Source: MGBC120314 sp051880495 (GTDB lineage Bacteria; Bacillota; Clostridia; Lachnospirales; Lachnospiraceae). Taken from it: DNA of 64,000 nucleotides. The position numbers and the translations under genes were made by a program. Shown here one piece after another: positions 1 to 9,216 of the stretch (its first letter is position 1; each line of letters opens with the position of its first letter). The DNA lies in NCBI GenBank assembly GCA_051880495.1, contig JBJEOB010000014.1:20144-84143 (forward strand). The letters run 5' to 3'. The notes under the pieces are model-generated. The model worked only from the letters and a program-made list of their open reading frames with translations, did not search any database and was not told where the DNA came from.

Positions 1-24
1 ATTATTAAAAAAAATGAGGCTTCC

Positions 25-53
25 TTGACGTAATTGTCAAGATGGAATAAAAT
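25..53 (+). promoter_or_regulatory. Probable sigma-A promoter of the SGNH/MBOAT pair
   Basis: TTGACG at 25-30, a 17-base spacer and TAAAAT at 48-53 lie 36 bases before the first gene. The -35 region is also the left arm of a short palindrome, TTGAC-N6-GTCAA (25-40), which could be an operator; that part is inference. Confidence 0.55.
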
Positions 54-88
54 ATTATAAGGAAAAATGTGCGAAGAGGAATGAACAG

Positions 89-1147
89 ATGAAAAGCAAA
101 ACTTGGAATATTATTGTATTGGTAGGAATGATATGTACACTGGGATTTTTTGCCGGGGTTACAATATTAGTTGATCCGCTTTTTCATTATCATGCTCCGT
201 TAGACAGCCTTGCGTATCCTATAGATGATGAGCGTTATCAGAATGATGGCATAGTCAGACATTTTGATTATGATGCCGTTATTGCAGGAAGCAGTATGTG
301 TGAGAATTTCAGTTCTACAGAATTTGATAATCTTTGGGGAACCAAATGTGTGAAGGTGCCGCTTTCAGGAGGGACCTATAGAGAAGCCGATTTGCTTGTA
401 AGAAGAGCTCTTGAAACACATCCGGGTGTGAGGTATGTGTTAAGGAGTCTTGATTATTCTTCTCTTTTACTTGATAAATATGAGTTATTCAATGCAGATA
501 TCCAGCCGTCGTATTTATATGACAACAATCCGTTAAACGATGTCGAATATTTATTTAACAAAGAAATATTTATTACCAAGGTGTATGAGGTCTTGAATTA
601 TACAAGACACGGCGGGCGAACAACTACTTTTGATGATTATGCCAACTGGAACTCTACGGCGGTATTTGGCGCGGAAGAGGTGCTTTCATATTATGACTGG
701 ACTCATACTGTGGCGCCGGAGCAGGTAATATCGGAAGAAGAGATAAACAGGGTTCATGAAAATATCTATCAGAATGTGGTTGAAACGGCCAATAATTATC
801 CGGATGTAACCTTTTATTATTTCTTCACTCCGTACAGCATAGCATACTGGGCAATGCTTAATGAGAGAGGACAGATTAACTGGCGTATTGATGCTGAGAA
901 ATATGCCATAGAGGATATGCTTGAGTGCCCGAACATTAAACTGTATTCATTCTGTACTGATTATGCAACGGTGTGTGAGCTTGGAAATTACAAGGACCTT
1001 GCGCATTTTGATGAGGAGATAAATCATGCCATTTTACATAGAATTCGCAATGACGAGTATCTTTTAACCAAGGATAATTATGAGCAGTACATAGACGAAA
1101 TCAGGGAATTTTATAATTCGTATGATTATGAGTCATTGACCAGATAA
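89..1147 (+). CDS. Membrane-anchored SGNH-like protein, partner of the MBOAT acyltransferase
   Basis: This 352-aa protein starts with one membrane segment (about residues 8-29), which would anchor an extracellular domain. GSSM near residue 67 resembles the block I nucleophile motif of SGNH/DltD/AlgX-like proteins, and a D-x-x-HF block near residue 305 resembles the Asp/His end of such sites. Family knowledge: these proteins work with MBOAT enzymes to transfer acyl groups to surface polysaccharides or teichoic acids. The gene directly precedes an MBOAT gene (20-base gap), which supports that pairing. The polymer cannot be told from the sequence. The start has an AGAGGAATG-type binding site just upstream (about 74-82). 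Confidence 0.7.
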   Translation: MKSKTWNIIVLVGMICTLGFFAGVTILVDPLFHYHAPLDSLAYPIDDERYQNDGIVRHFDYDAVIAGSSMCENFSSTEFDNLWGTKCVKVPLSGGTYREADLLVRRALETHPGVRYVLRSLDYSSLLLDKYELFNADIQPSYLYDNNPLNDVEYLFNKEIFITKVYEVLNYTRHGGRTTTFDDYANWNSTAVFGAEEVLSYYDWTHTVAPEQVISEEEINRVHENIYQNVVETANNYPDVTFYYFFTPYSIAYWAMLNERGQINWRIDAEKYAIEDMLECPNIKLYSFCTDYATVCELGNYKDLAHFDEEINHAILHRIRNDEYLLTKDNYEQYIDEIREFYNSYDYESLTR

Positions 1148-1167
1148 CGAAAGAGAAGGTAAAGTAA

Positions 1168-2628
1168 ATGTTATTCAATTCATATATTTTTATCCTGTAT
1201 TTTTTACCGGCATGTCTTGTCGGATATTTTGTCCTCAACAGGTTTAGACAATATAAAATCGGTAAAATATGGATGATAGCGATGTCGTTATTGTTTTACG
1301 GGTATTTTAATGTCCGGTATCTTCCTATCATCTGTTTTAGTATACTGATTAATTATTTTATTTCATACGGGCTTAACCGTATGGAGACATCAGGGAAAAA
1401 GAAGGCGCTGCTGGTTTTTGGAGTTGTTCTTAACATAGCGGTAATCTTCTATTTTAAGTATTTTGATTTCTTCCTTGAAAATATAAATGCACTGCTTCAC
1501 ATGCATTTTGAACTTAAGAACATAGTGCTGCCGCTTGGAATCAGTTTCTTTACATTCCAGCAGGTTTCATTTCTGGTGGACTCCTACAGAGGCGAGACAG
1601 GGGCGTACAATTTCATAGATTATGCATTATTTGTTGTTTTCTTCCCTCAGCTTGTTGCAGGCCCGATTGTACTGCACAAGGAAATGATTCCGCAGTTTTC
1701 TGATGAGTCGAAGAAACATTTTAATGCGGATAATTTTGCGCGCGGTCTGTATATGTTTGCCGTAGGACTGTTTAAAAAGGTCCTTCTTGCAGATACTCTG
1801 GCAAAGGCGGTTACCTGGGGATATGATGTTGTATGGGATCTTACGTCAATGGAAGTTCTGCTTGTTTCACTTGCATACACATTTCAGTTGTATTTAGATT
1901 TCAGCGGATACTGTGATATGGCTGTCGGAATCGGCGCCATGTTTAATATTGATATTCCGGTTAATTTTAACTCACCGTATAAATCATTATCAATCATGGA
2001 ATTCTGGGACAGGTGGCACATTACACTGAACAGGTTCCTGCGTGAATATGTTTATATACCGCTTGGCGGAAACAGAAAAGGCAAGGTTCGTACATATGTC
2101 AATGTTATGATAGTATTTCTCGTGAGCGGATTATGGCATGGTGCAAACTGGACTTTCATCATCTGGGGATTTATGCACGGCATGGCTAACTGCCTTAACA
2201 GGCTGTTTAAGAAAGGCTGGGAAAAGATTTGGAAGGGCATCCGCTGGGCTCTCACATTTATATTTGTAAACTGTGCATGGATAATGTTCAGGGCGGATAC
2301 GGCACAGAAGGGCTGGCGTTTTATCAGATTGTTATTTACTATGGAATCACTTACCGTACGAGAAGAATTATGGGAGTCAATTTATCCACTTGAATTAAAT
2401 TTTATGCAGCACAAACTGCCATATTTCTGGATGCTTTCGGTATGGATTCCGCATTTTGAATTTTTCTTTGTTCTGGCGGTATCGGCGATTATTATTTTCC
2501 TTATGCCAAACTGCCACGAAAAGCCGTTTAAGCCGACGGTTTTCAATGCAATACTTACTGTTGTGTTACTCACATGGTCTATAATTTCACTGTCAGGAGT
2601 ATCGACATTCCTGTACTTTAATTTCTAG
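1168..2628 (+). CDS. MBOAT family O-acyltransferase (AlgI/DltB-like)
   Basis: A 486-aa polytopic membrane protein with about ten to twelve hydrophobic segments. It carries the MBOAT signatures PQLVAGPI (about residues 165-172), FWDRWHITLNRFLREY (about 275-290) and SGLWHGANWTF (about 315-325), where the conserved His of LWHG is the catalytic residue in this family. Such enzymes move acyl groups, usually acetate or D-alanine, across the membrane onto an extracellular polymer. The length fits AlgI/PatA-like members. It follows the SGNH-like gene and probably forms an O-acylation pair with it. The acceptor is unknown; exopolysaccharide or cell-wall glycan is most likely. Confidence 0.88.
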   Translation: MLFNSYIFILYFLPACLVGYFVLNRFRQYKIGKIWMIAMSLLFYGYFNVRYLPIICFSILINYFISYGLNRMETSGKKKALLVFGVVLNIAVIFYFKYFDFFLENINALLHMHFELKNIVLPLGISFFTFQQVSFLVDSYRGETGAYNFIDYALFVVFFPQLVAGPIVLHKEMIPQFSDESKKHFNADNFARGLYMFAVGLFKKVLLADTLAKAVTWGYDVVWDLTSMEVLLVSLAYTFQLYLDFSGYCDMAVGIGAMFNIDIPVNFNSPYKSLSIMEFWDRWHITLNRFLREYVYIPLGGNRKGKVRTYVNVMIVFLVSGLWHGANWTFIIWGFMHGMANCLNRLFKKGWEKIWKGIRWALTFIFVNCAWIMFRADTAQKGWRFIRLLFTMESLTVREELWESIYPLELNFMQHKLPYFWMLSVWIPHFEFFFVLAVSAIIIFLMPNCHEKPFKPTVFNAILTVVLLTWSIISLSGVSTFLYFNF

Positions 2629-2695
2629 ATATATACTTTATTTACGGCAGTAAATGGTGTATAATTAATCTAAAGCAGACAAAGGATGTGAATAA

Positions 2696-2854
2696 ATGGA
2701 AGGCAATTTTTTAAATCTGGAAGATTTAGCAGATGTATTTTCGCAGTTAGAGGCTATAGAGGAAAAACCGGTGGATATGAGTGAAGAGGAAAAAGCTTCG
2801 CAGCGCAGATATCAGGAGATAATCAAAAAGCATAAATATGATAATCCGGAATAG
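2696..2854 (+). CDS. Small acidic hypothetical protein (52 aa)
   Basis: An ATG at 2696 opens a 52-codon frame ending at TAG 2852-2854, preceded by AAAGGATG (about 2681-2688) and by a TATAAT box at 2660-2665. A terminator-like hairpin follows at 2868, so the unit looks like a complete small transcript. The product is acidic in the middle (SEEEK) and basic near the end (KKHKYDN), with no membrane segment. I do not recognise the family. It could also be chance coding, but RBS, promoter-like box and terminator together favour a real gene. Confidence 0.5.
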   Translation: MEGNFLNLEDLADVFSQLEAIEEKPVDMSEEEKASQRRYQEIIKKHKYDNPE

Positions 2855-2867
2855 GATATGGTAAAAT

Positions 2868-2912
2868 AAAAAGAGGCTGTCGTATTAAGAAATTAGTGCG
2901 GCGCCTCTTTTT
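2868..2912 (+). terminator. Probable terminator, bidirectional
   Basis: AAAAAGAGGC (2868-2877) pairs perfectly with GCCTCTTTTT (2903-2912) around a 25-base loop, giving a U-tract on either strand. It closes the 52-aa ORF and forms the left edge of a larger inverted-repeat element. Confidence 0.6.
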
Positions 2913-3103
2913 CTACGTTAAAAACAACATATAGTTCTGCAGTTCAGGCACGCTTGCGCTGCTTAAGCCTCGCAGCGGATACTAAATTCGCGCTACGCGC
3001 TCATTAAGTACCGGCGGGCTCAAAGCACCTGAATCTACATGAACTATATGTTGTCTTTTTTTAGTCTTTGAAGGCGCCGCAATCTACATTTCATAATACG
3101 AGC
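2879..3103. repeat. Nested inverted-repeat element, about 225 bp, non-coding
   Basis: The outer arms CGTATTA-GAAAT-GCGGCGCCT (2881-2906 and, inverted, 3072-3100) enclose a second perfect 14-bp inverted repeat, ACAACATATAGTTC (2924-2937) with its complement at 3041-3054 followed by a T-run. The arms continue inward through TTCAGG/CCTGAA. The core holds smaller GC-rich palindromes around CGCGCTACGCGC (2990-3001). No ORF fills it. It resembles a miniature inverted-repeat or palindromic unit; the outermost arms are imperfect. Between 3104 and the DUF885 gene nothing further was seen. Confidence 0.6.
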
Positions 3104-3194
3104 AAAAGCCTAAAATTCCGTTAAAAGTGCTTAAATATAGAAAAGTTAAAACAAAAATTTTTTGAACCGGTATAGGTTTATTAATGTGCGCCAA

Positions 3195-4955
3195 TTATTG
3201 TTTGCTAATCCAGGTATTAAGTCTGTCACTTATGATATAAAATGGTGCAGGACCTATTGTAAGTATGAAATCATGGTATGCTACAGGATCAAATTTGTTT
3301 CCGAGTGCCTGTTCGGCAGTATTTCTAAGTTCCATAAATTCAAGGCATCCTACAACGTATTTGAGATAATTTGCAGGTTCGGAAACCATTGAATAATAAA
3401 TTTCTTCGATTATTTCTCTGTCCATTTCTCCGAAGATGGAAGCAACGTACTTTGAAACATCGTCGATTTCCCAGCCGTGAACGTTAACGCCTATATCACA
3501 TTTAGCATATAACGCAAGAACTATAAGCTGGTTGGCTGAGAGGAATGAACCATAAAGAGGTTCCATTGCACCCATATTGTATGAGAGAAGCTCCACATAA
3601 GTAGCCCAGCCTTCGGTGTAACCCGGATAATTGATTATGCTTCGCACCGGAGAAATACCCTTGGAATTGGTGTATACTGTCTGGTATAAATGTCCCGGGA
3701 AGCCTTCATGAGCAAGTGTCGTGTAGATTTCCTGGCCTTCGTAGTTGTCGCTGTTGTTGATGTAAATAACATTTTCTTTGTAATCATCAATCGCAGGTGT
3801 CATATAAAATGCCGGACTTAAGTTGTCTTCAAGCGATTCGTGTACATATTTGATTGTATAATTGGTATCAGGAGCCTTAGGAAATTCCTTACTGATACGT
3901 TTCTGCAAATCTGTTAATATTTCATATGGATCATCAAGTCCAAAAGATGCGTTCTGGACAAGCTCAAATATATCAGGACTTTCACGAAGTGCCGTTCCCA
4001 TCTGTGTATAAGCTTTTACCATATAGTCATCAAGAAGTGTTTCAATCTCTTTAATTGAGCGCTTTGAACCTGTTCCCTGAAGTACCAGGTATTCGTAATA
4101 TTTTTCGCCGTCAGGATAGTTGCAAAGACCGCCATCATAACGGCCTGATCCCTTAAGCTCTTCAAGACCCTTGGCAAGATTGGTGTACGCAGGTATTACA
4201 TGCTCTAAAACGGCAGACATGTTGCGTGTCTTAAGTGTATTTTTTTCGTTTTCAGGAAAATCCATTCCGTCAATTTTGTCATTGAAGATTTCAATAAGGT
4301 AATTATCATTAGGATTTTCTGCGAAATTATTGCACTGTTCGATTATCATGTCAGCTATTTCATCCATCATGAAAAGACCCTTTTCAGACTTTAGCTGTTC
4401 AAGCTGAAGCAGAAAATCAAAATATTTATCGGTCTGTTCCAACAGCTCTACATAATCATAAACATCATCATTTGTTCTGAAGGAATATTCGGCAAGGATT
4501 ACAGGAAGCTGGCAGTTAAGGCCGATGGTCGGGCTTAATGTTTTGTCATAAAGATACATATCTGAGTATTCAAGATATGTTTCCAGATAATCCTTAAGAA
4601 TGTCATAGGTAAGCTGTTCATCTTCGGTTAGTGATTCGTACTTGAATTTTTTGAGTGTCTTTAAGGCTTCGATGGTCTGTGAATCATCATCAACCTTTTC
4701 AATATCCATAAAACCATAGGACGGCACCACCTCAGTAATGCCGAAATTTTCCGGATGAGCAAGGGTGTAATTTAAAGTGATTGAGTCATTGGTAACTTCA
4801 TTCACAAATAAATCATTGGTAAATTCCTCAAAGGAAGATGATTTATACTGGTAAGCAGTTGAAGTGTTTTTTGAACCCGGCGTACAGCTGACACAGTTTA
4901 CGAGCATCAGCGTTACGAGTAATAAGGAAACGATTTTTTTAAAATTTTTTTTCAT
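3195..4955 (-). CDS. DUF885 family lipoprotein, putative metallopeptidase-like
   Basis: A 586-aa protein with a lipoprotein-type signal at the N-terminus: KK-rich start, hydrophobic core and Cys residues at about 21 and 24 as lipidation candidates. The C-terminal half has HEGFPGH (about residue 415) and EGWATYVE (about 448), the two conserved blocks of the DUF885 family. These blocks resemble a zinc-metallopeptidase site, though the biochemical role of the family is poorly established. The protein would be tethered outside the membrane. It is monocistronic, convergent with the upstream unit and divergent from metG. The length matches the family. I infer a peptidase-like role; the substrate is unknown. 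Confidence 0.8.
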   Translation of the reverse strand: MKKNFKKIVSLLLVTLMLVNCVSCTPGSKNTSTAYQYKSSSFEEFTNDLFVNEVTNDSITLNYTLAHPENFGITEVVPSYGFMDIEKVDDDSQTIEALKTLKKFKYESLTEDEQLTYDILKDYLETYLEYSDMYLYDKTLSPTIGLNCQLPVILAEYSFRTNDDVYDYVELLEQTDKYFDFLLQLEQLKSEKGLFMMDEIADMIIEQCNNFAENPNDNYLIEIFNDKIDGMDFPENEKNTLKTRNMSAVLEHVIPAYTNLAKGLEELKGSGRYDGGLCNYPDGEKYYEYLVLQGTGSKRSIKEIETLLDDYMVKAYTQMGTALRESPDIFELVQNASFGLDDPYEILTDLQKRISKEFPKAPDTNYTIKYVHESLEDNLSPAFYMTPAIDDYKENVIYINNSDNYEGQEIYTTLAHEGFPGHLYQTVYTNSKGISPVRSIINYPGYTEGWATYVELLSYNMGAMEPLYGSFLSANQLIVLALYAKCDIGVNVHGWEIDDVSKYVASIFGEMDREIIEEIYYSMVSEPANYLKYVVGCLEFMELRNTAEQALGNKFDPVAYHDFILTIGPAPFYIISDRLNTWISKQ

Positions 4956-5020
4956 TTATGCACCACCATTATTTGTTTTTTATTCATTATATCATAAATA
5001 TATAAAAAAATAAGTAAAGA

Positions 5021-5049
5021 TTGACAGAAATTTTCTCAGGTGTTAGTCT
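5021..5049 (+). promoter_or_regulatory. Probable metG promoter
   Basis: TTGACA at 5021-5026, a 17-base spacer and TAGTCT at 5044-5049. The -35 is perfect and the -10 weak. No T-box motifs were seen in the short 36-base leader. Confidence 0.5.
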
Positions 5050-5085
5050 AAAAGTTAGTGAAATTAAGTGAAAAGGAGAATCGAT

Positions 5086-7050
5086 ATGGCGAAGAAACCT
5101 TATTATATTACAACTGCGATTGCGTATACATCAGGAAAGCCACATATTGGAAATACTTATGAAATTGTGCTCGCAGACAGTATTGCAAGATATAAAAGAC
5201 TTGAGGGGTATGATGTACGTTTTCAGACAGGAACTGATGAGCATGGACAGAAAATAGAATTAAAGGCTGCTGAAGCAGGAATTACACCAAAGGAATTTGT
5301 TGATAACGTTTCAGAAGAAATTAAGAGAATATGGGATCTTATGAATACCTCGTATGACCGTTTTATAAGAACGACCGATGAGGACCATGAGAAACAGGTT
5401 CAGAAGATATTTAAGAAGCTTTATGACAAGGGTGATATCTATAAGAGTGAATATGAAGGAATGTACTGCACACCATGTGAGTCGTTTTTCACACCTTCAC
5501 AGCTTGTGGACGGCAAGTGTCCTGATTGCGGAAGACCTTGTCAGCCGGCTAAGGAGGAAGCGTACTTCTTCAAAATGAGCAAGTATGCAGACAGACTTAT
5601 TAAGCATATTGAGGAGAATCCTAAGTTTATCCAGCCTGAATCGCGCAAGAATGAGATGATGAATAATTTCCTCAAGGCAGGACTTCAGGATCTTTGTGTA
5701 TCAAGAACATCATTTAAGTGGGGTATCCCGGTTGATTTTGATGACAAGCATGTTGTATATGTATGGATTGATGCGTTAAGCAACTATATTACAGGTCTTG
5801 GATATGATGCGGACGGTAACCACGGTGAACTGTACAATAAATACTGGCCGGCAGACCTGCACCTCATTGGCAAGGATATTTTAAGATTCCATACAATTTA
5901 CTGGCCGATTATGCTTATGGCACTGGATATTCCGCTTCCAAAGCAGGTATTCGGACATCCGTGGCTTCTGCAGGGCGATGGTAAGATGAGTAAGTCCAAG
6001 GGAAATGTTATTTACGCAGATGACCTTGTAGACCTGTTTGGCGTAGATGCCGTAAGATATTTCGTTCTTCACGAGATGCCTTTTGAAAATGATGGTGTTA
6101 TTACATGGGAGCTTCTTGTTGAAAGACTTAACTCAGAGCTTGCCAACACGCTTGGTAATCTTGTAAACAGAACGATTGCAATGAGCAACAAGTATTTTGG
6201 CGGTGAAGTGGTAAATGCGGGTGACTGCGCTGATCAGGCAGACATTGACGCAGACCTTAAGGCTGTTGTTACAGGGGCTAAGGCCAAGGTTGCAGCCAAG
6301 ATGGAAGAACTTCGTGTGGCTGATGCCATTACAGAGATTTTTACAGTATTTAAAAGATGTAATAAATATATTGATGAAACAATGCCATGGGCACTTGCAA
6401 AGGACGAGTCAAAGAAAGCAAGACTTCAGACTGTTCTTTATAATCTCGTGGAAGGTATTGCAGTCGGAGCATGCCTTTTGGAGCCTTTTATGCCTGAAAC
6501 CTCAGCTAAGATTTTAGAGCAGATAAATGCAGAAAAGAGAGAGTTTGACGAGTTAGACAGTTTTGGTAAATACGTTTCAGGAACAAAGGTTACTGACAAA
6601 CCGGAAATACTTTTTGCAAGACTTGACCTTAATGAAGTAATGGCAAAGGTTGAAGTGATTAAGGCAAAGCAGGCAGCACCTGAACCAGTTCAGGAAGAAA
6701 CCGGAATGGACGTTGAGAAAAAGGCCGAGATTTCAATTGATGATTTTGACAAGGTTCAGCTTCAGATTGGTGAGATTTTAGAGTGTGAAGAGGTTAAGAA
6801 ATCTAAGAAGCTTCTTTGCTCTAAGGTTAAAATAGGCAGTGAGGTTCGTCAGATTGTATCAGGCATCAAACTTCACTATTCAGCCGCTGAGATGGTTGGC
6901 AAAAAGGTGGTTGTCGTAACTAATCTTAAGCCTGCCGTTATTGCAGGAATCGAGTCGCAGGGTATGCTTCTTTGTGCTGAGGATGAGAATGGTAATCTTT
7001 CTCTTCTCACATCAGAAAAGGATATGCCGGCCGGCGCTCCTATCGGCTAA
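5086..7050 (+). CDS. metG: Methionyl-tRNA synthetase
   Basis: A class I aminoacyl-tRNA synthetase that charges tRNA-Met in the cytoplasm. The HIGH-type motif is PHIGN near residue 18 and the KMSKS motif is present as KMSKSKGNV (about 300). A zinc-binding knuckle with CTPC and CPDC lies around residues 125-150. The last ~110 residues form the OB-fold tRNA-binding (EMAP-II-like) appendix common in dimeric bacterial MetRS. I start at ATG 5086 because AAAAGGAG (5071-5078) sits just upstream at good spacing; the in-frame GTG at 5068 would place the Shine-Dalgarno sequence inside the gene. The product is 654 aa, normal for the long form. Confidence 0.97.
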   Translation: MAKKPYYITTAIAYTSGKPHIGNTYEIVLADSIARYKRLEGYDVRFQTGTDEHGQKIELKAAEAGITPKEFVDNVSEEIKRIWDLMNTSYDRFIRTTDEDHEKQVQKIFKKLYDKGDIYKSEYEGMYCTPCESFFTPSQLVDGKCPDCGRPCQPAKEEAYFFKMSKYADRLIKHIEENPKFIQPESRKNEMMNNFLKAGLQDLCVSRTSFKWGIPVDFDDKHVVYVWIDALSNYITGLGYDADGNHGELYNKYWPADLHLIGKDILRFHTIYWPIMLMALDIPLPKQVFGHPWLLQGDGKMSKSKGNVIYADDLVDLFGVDAVRYFVLHEMPFENDGVITWELLVERLNSELANTLGNLVNRTIAMSNKYFGGEVVNAGDCADQADIDADLKAVVTGAKAKVAAKMEELRVADAITEIFTVFKRCNKYIDETMPWALAKDESKKARLQTVLYNLVEGIAVGACLLEPFMPETSAKILEQINAEKREFDELDSFGKYVSGTKVTDKPEILFARLDLNEVMAKVEVIKAKQAAPEPVQEETGMDVEKKAEISIDDFDKVQLQIGEILECEEVKKSKKLLCSKVKIGSEVRQIVSGIKLHYSAAEMVGKKVVVVTNLKPAVIAGIESQGMLLCAEDENGNLSLLTSEKDMPAGAPIG

Positions 7051-7060
7051 GATTTTTGTC

Positions 7061-7091
7061 AGGCATCGCTTTTTTGGCGGTGCCTGTTTTT
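7061..7091 (+). terminator. Terminator after metG
   Basis: AGGCATCGC (7061-7069) pairs with GGCGGTGCCT (7076-7085), using one G-U pair, across a T6 loop and is followed by GTTTTT. It lies before the chosen start of the MATE gene and argues against the longer in-frame start at 7056. Confidence 0.65.
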
Positions 7092-7106
7092 GCAGAGGTT
7101 ATGGAA

Positions 7107-8459
7107 ATGGGAAAAAAATATGAAATCAACATGTGCGAAGGCCCGCTTGCAGGAAAGATAATTCTCTACACGGTGCCTTTGATTTTATCGAGCATGTTGC
7201 AGCTTCTGTTTAATGCAGTTGATACTGTAGTGGTAGGACGGTACTGCGGAAGTGACTCGCTGGCGGCAGTCGGCTCCACAGCTTCGTTAGTAAACCTATT
7301 GATGAATGTTTTTATTGGCTTGTCCGTCGGTACGAATGTGCTGGTAGCAAGATATTACGGTGCAGGCAGGGAAAAGGATGTCAATGATACTGTTCATACA
7401 GCGGTGCTTTCAAGCATCATCGGCGGTATGCTCCTTGCGGTAATTGGATTTATATTTGCCAAGCCGCTGCTTATACTGATGTCTTCTCCTGAAAATGTCA
7501 TAGATCTGTCAGCACTGTATCTGCGTATTTATTTTATTGGCATGCCGGTTACGCTGCTTTACAATTTTGGCAGCGCAATATTACGAGCAGTCGGAGATAC
7601 AAGACGTCCACTTTATTTTCTTGCGGCAGCGGGAGTGATAAACGTGTGTCTGAATCTGGTATTTGTGATCGTATTTAATCTTGGAGTTGCAGGCGTTGCC
7701 CTGGCGACTATTATTTCGCAGGCTGTTTCCGCAGGCCTGGTAATAAGGTGCCTTGTTATGAGTGAGGGCGCATGTAAGTTAAGTATCGCAAAACTTGGCA
7801 TAAAGAAAGATAAATTCCTTGAGATGCTAAGATACGGTCTCCCGGCAGGTATTCAGGGAACACTTTTTTCTCTGTCAAATGTTCTTATACAGTCATCCGT
7901 TAATTCATTTGGTGCGACTGTAATGGCAGGAAATGCTGCGGCAGCCAATATAGAGGGCTTTGTATATGTCTCAATGAATGCGTTCCACCACACGGCGCTG
8001 AGCTTTACAAGCCAGAATTACGGTGCAGGAAAGTATGAAAGAATAAATAAAGTGGCAGGCTGGTGTCTTTTTCTTGTAACAATTGTCGGAATGACGGTTG
8101 GCGGTTTGTTTTATTTATTCAGGGTGCCGCTGCTTTCAATATACAGCAGTGACTCTGAGGTTATCTCATACGGAATGATTCGTATGATGTATATCTGCCT
8201 TCCATACTTTTTGTGCGGTCTCATGGATACGATGGTAGGCTCGCTCAGAGGACTTGGATATTCGGTAATGCCTATGATAGTTTCGCTGCTTGGTGCCTGC
8301 GCGTTTAGAATTTTGTGGATAAAGACGGTTTTTGAAGTATATCATACCCTGCCGGTATTATATATTTCGTATGCCATTTCATGGCTCATGACATTTTCCG
8401 TTCACGTGCTGTGTTTTGTTATTGTTAGAAGAAGGATTAAGAAAAAGAATGATATTTGA
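7107..8459 (+). CDS. MATE family multidrug/metabolite exporter
   Basis: A 450-aa polytopic membrane protein with about twelve hydrophobic segments. The N-terminal MCEGPLAGKI, the FNAVDTVVVG segment and LFSLSNVLIQSSVN in the second half are typical of NorM/DinF-like MATE transporters. They export cationic compounds by Na+ or H+ antiport. AGAGG at 7094-7098 lies 8 bases from ATG 7107; ATG 7101 is also in frame, and the frame is open to 7056, but that would start inside the metG terminator. The 3' end overlaps tatD by 11 bases, indicating co-transcription. The substrate cannot be predicted. Confidence 0.9.
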   Translation: MGKKYEINMCEGPLAGKIILYTVPLILSSMLQLLFNAVDTVVVGRYCGSDSLAAVGSTASLVNLLMNVFIGLSVGTNVLVARYYGAGREKDVNDTVHTAVLSSIIGGMLLAVIGFIFAKPLLILMSSPENVIDLSALYLRIYFIGMPVTLLYNFGSAILRAVGDTRRPLYFLAAAGVINVCLNLVFVIVFNLGVAGVALATIISQAVSAGLVIRCLVMSEGACKLSIAKLGIKKDKFLEMLRYGLPAGIQGTLFSLSNVLIQSSVNSFGATVMAGNAAAANIEGFVYVSMNAFHHTALSFTSQNYGAGKYERINKVAGWCLFLVTIVGMTVGGLFYLFRVPLLSIYSSDSEVISYGMIRMMYICLPYFLCGLMDTMVGSLRGLGYSVMPMIVSLLGACAFRILWIKTVFEVYHTLPVLYISYAISWLMTFSVHVLCFVIVRRRIKKKNDI

Positions 8460-9216
8460 ATCTCATGCACACTATGATGATGAAAAATTTAATGAAGACA
8501 GGGAAATGCTGATTAAAAGCCTTCCTGAAAATGAAGTTGAGTATGTTGTTAATGTAGGCTCAAGTATTGAGAGCTGCCATACAACCGTTGAGCTTGTCAA
8601 AAAGTATGATTTTTTCTATGCCGCCCTTGGAGTGCATCCAAATGAAGTGCAGCATATTACAGCCGAATCATTTAAGTGGCTTGAAAATGAGATAAAAAAT
8701 AATCAAAAGGTCAGGGCTGTCGGTGAAATCGGGCTTGACTATTACTGGAATGAGCCTGAACCGGCTGTCCAGAAAATATGGTTTGAAAGACAGATTGAAC
8801 TGGCAAGAAGCGTTAAGCTCCCGATGGTTATACATTCAAGGGATGCGGCCAAAGATACATATGACATCATGTCTGCATTAAGATGTAATGAGATAGGCGG
8901 TGTAATCCACTGTTTTTCATATTCGGCTGAAGAGGCAAAGAAATATCTTGATATGGGATTTTATATCGGAATAGGCGGTGTCGTGACATTTAAGAATGCC
9001 AAAAAGCTTATAGAGGTGGCGCAATATGTACCGACAGACAGAATTCTTCTTGAAACAGACTGTCCGTATCTTGCACCGGAGCCTAACCGCGGCAAACGTA
9101 ATTCGTCGCTGAATCTTAAGTACGTAGCGGCAAAAATCGCTGAAATAAAGAACATTTCGTATGAAGAGGTCGTGGAAACCACTAATCAGAACGCAAGGAG
9201 GATGTATGGAATCTAA
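8449..9216 (+). CDS. tatD: TatD family metal-dependent hydrolase/deoxyribonuclease
   Basis: A 255-aa TIM-barrel amidohydrolase-like protein. The metal ligands are visible: SHAHYDDEKF at the N-terminus (HxH), GEIGLDYYW (Glu), VIHSRDA (His), IHCFSY (His) and LLETDCPYLAPEP (Asp) near residue 205. TatD enzymes are Mg2+-dependent 3'-5' exonucleases implicated in DNA quality control. The start is ATG 8449, overlapping the MATE gene by 11 bases. The gene overlaps rsmA by 11 bases, and a tatD-rsmA pair is a common arrangement in Firmicutes. Confidence 0.94.
   Translation: MIFESHAHYDDEKFNEDREMLIKSLPENEVEYVVNVGSSIESCHTTVELVKKYDFFYAALGVHPNEVQHITAESFKWLENEIKNNQKVRAVGEIGLDYYWNEPEPAVQKIWFERQIELARSVKLPMVIHSRDAAKDTYDIMSALRCNEIGGVIHCFSYSAEEAKKYLDMGFYIGIGGVVTFKNAKKLIEVAQYVPTDRILLETDCPYLAPEPNRGKRNSSLNLKYVAAKIAEIKNISYEEVVETTNQNARRMYGI

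Noticed and set aside
5021..5085. T-box or other riboswitch before metG
   Set aside because: The leader is only about 36 bases long and lacks any T-box-like or S-box motif. The same absence was noted before proS.
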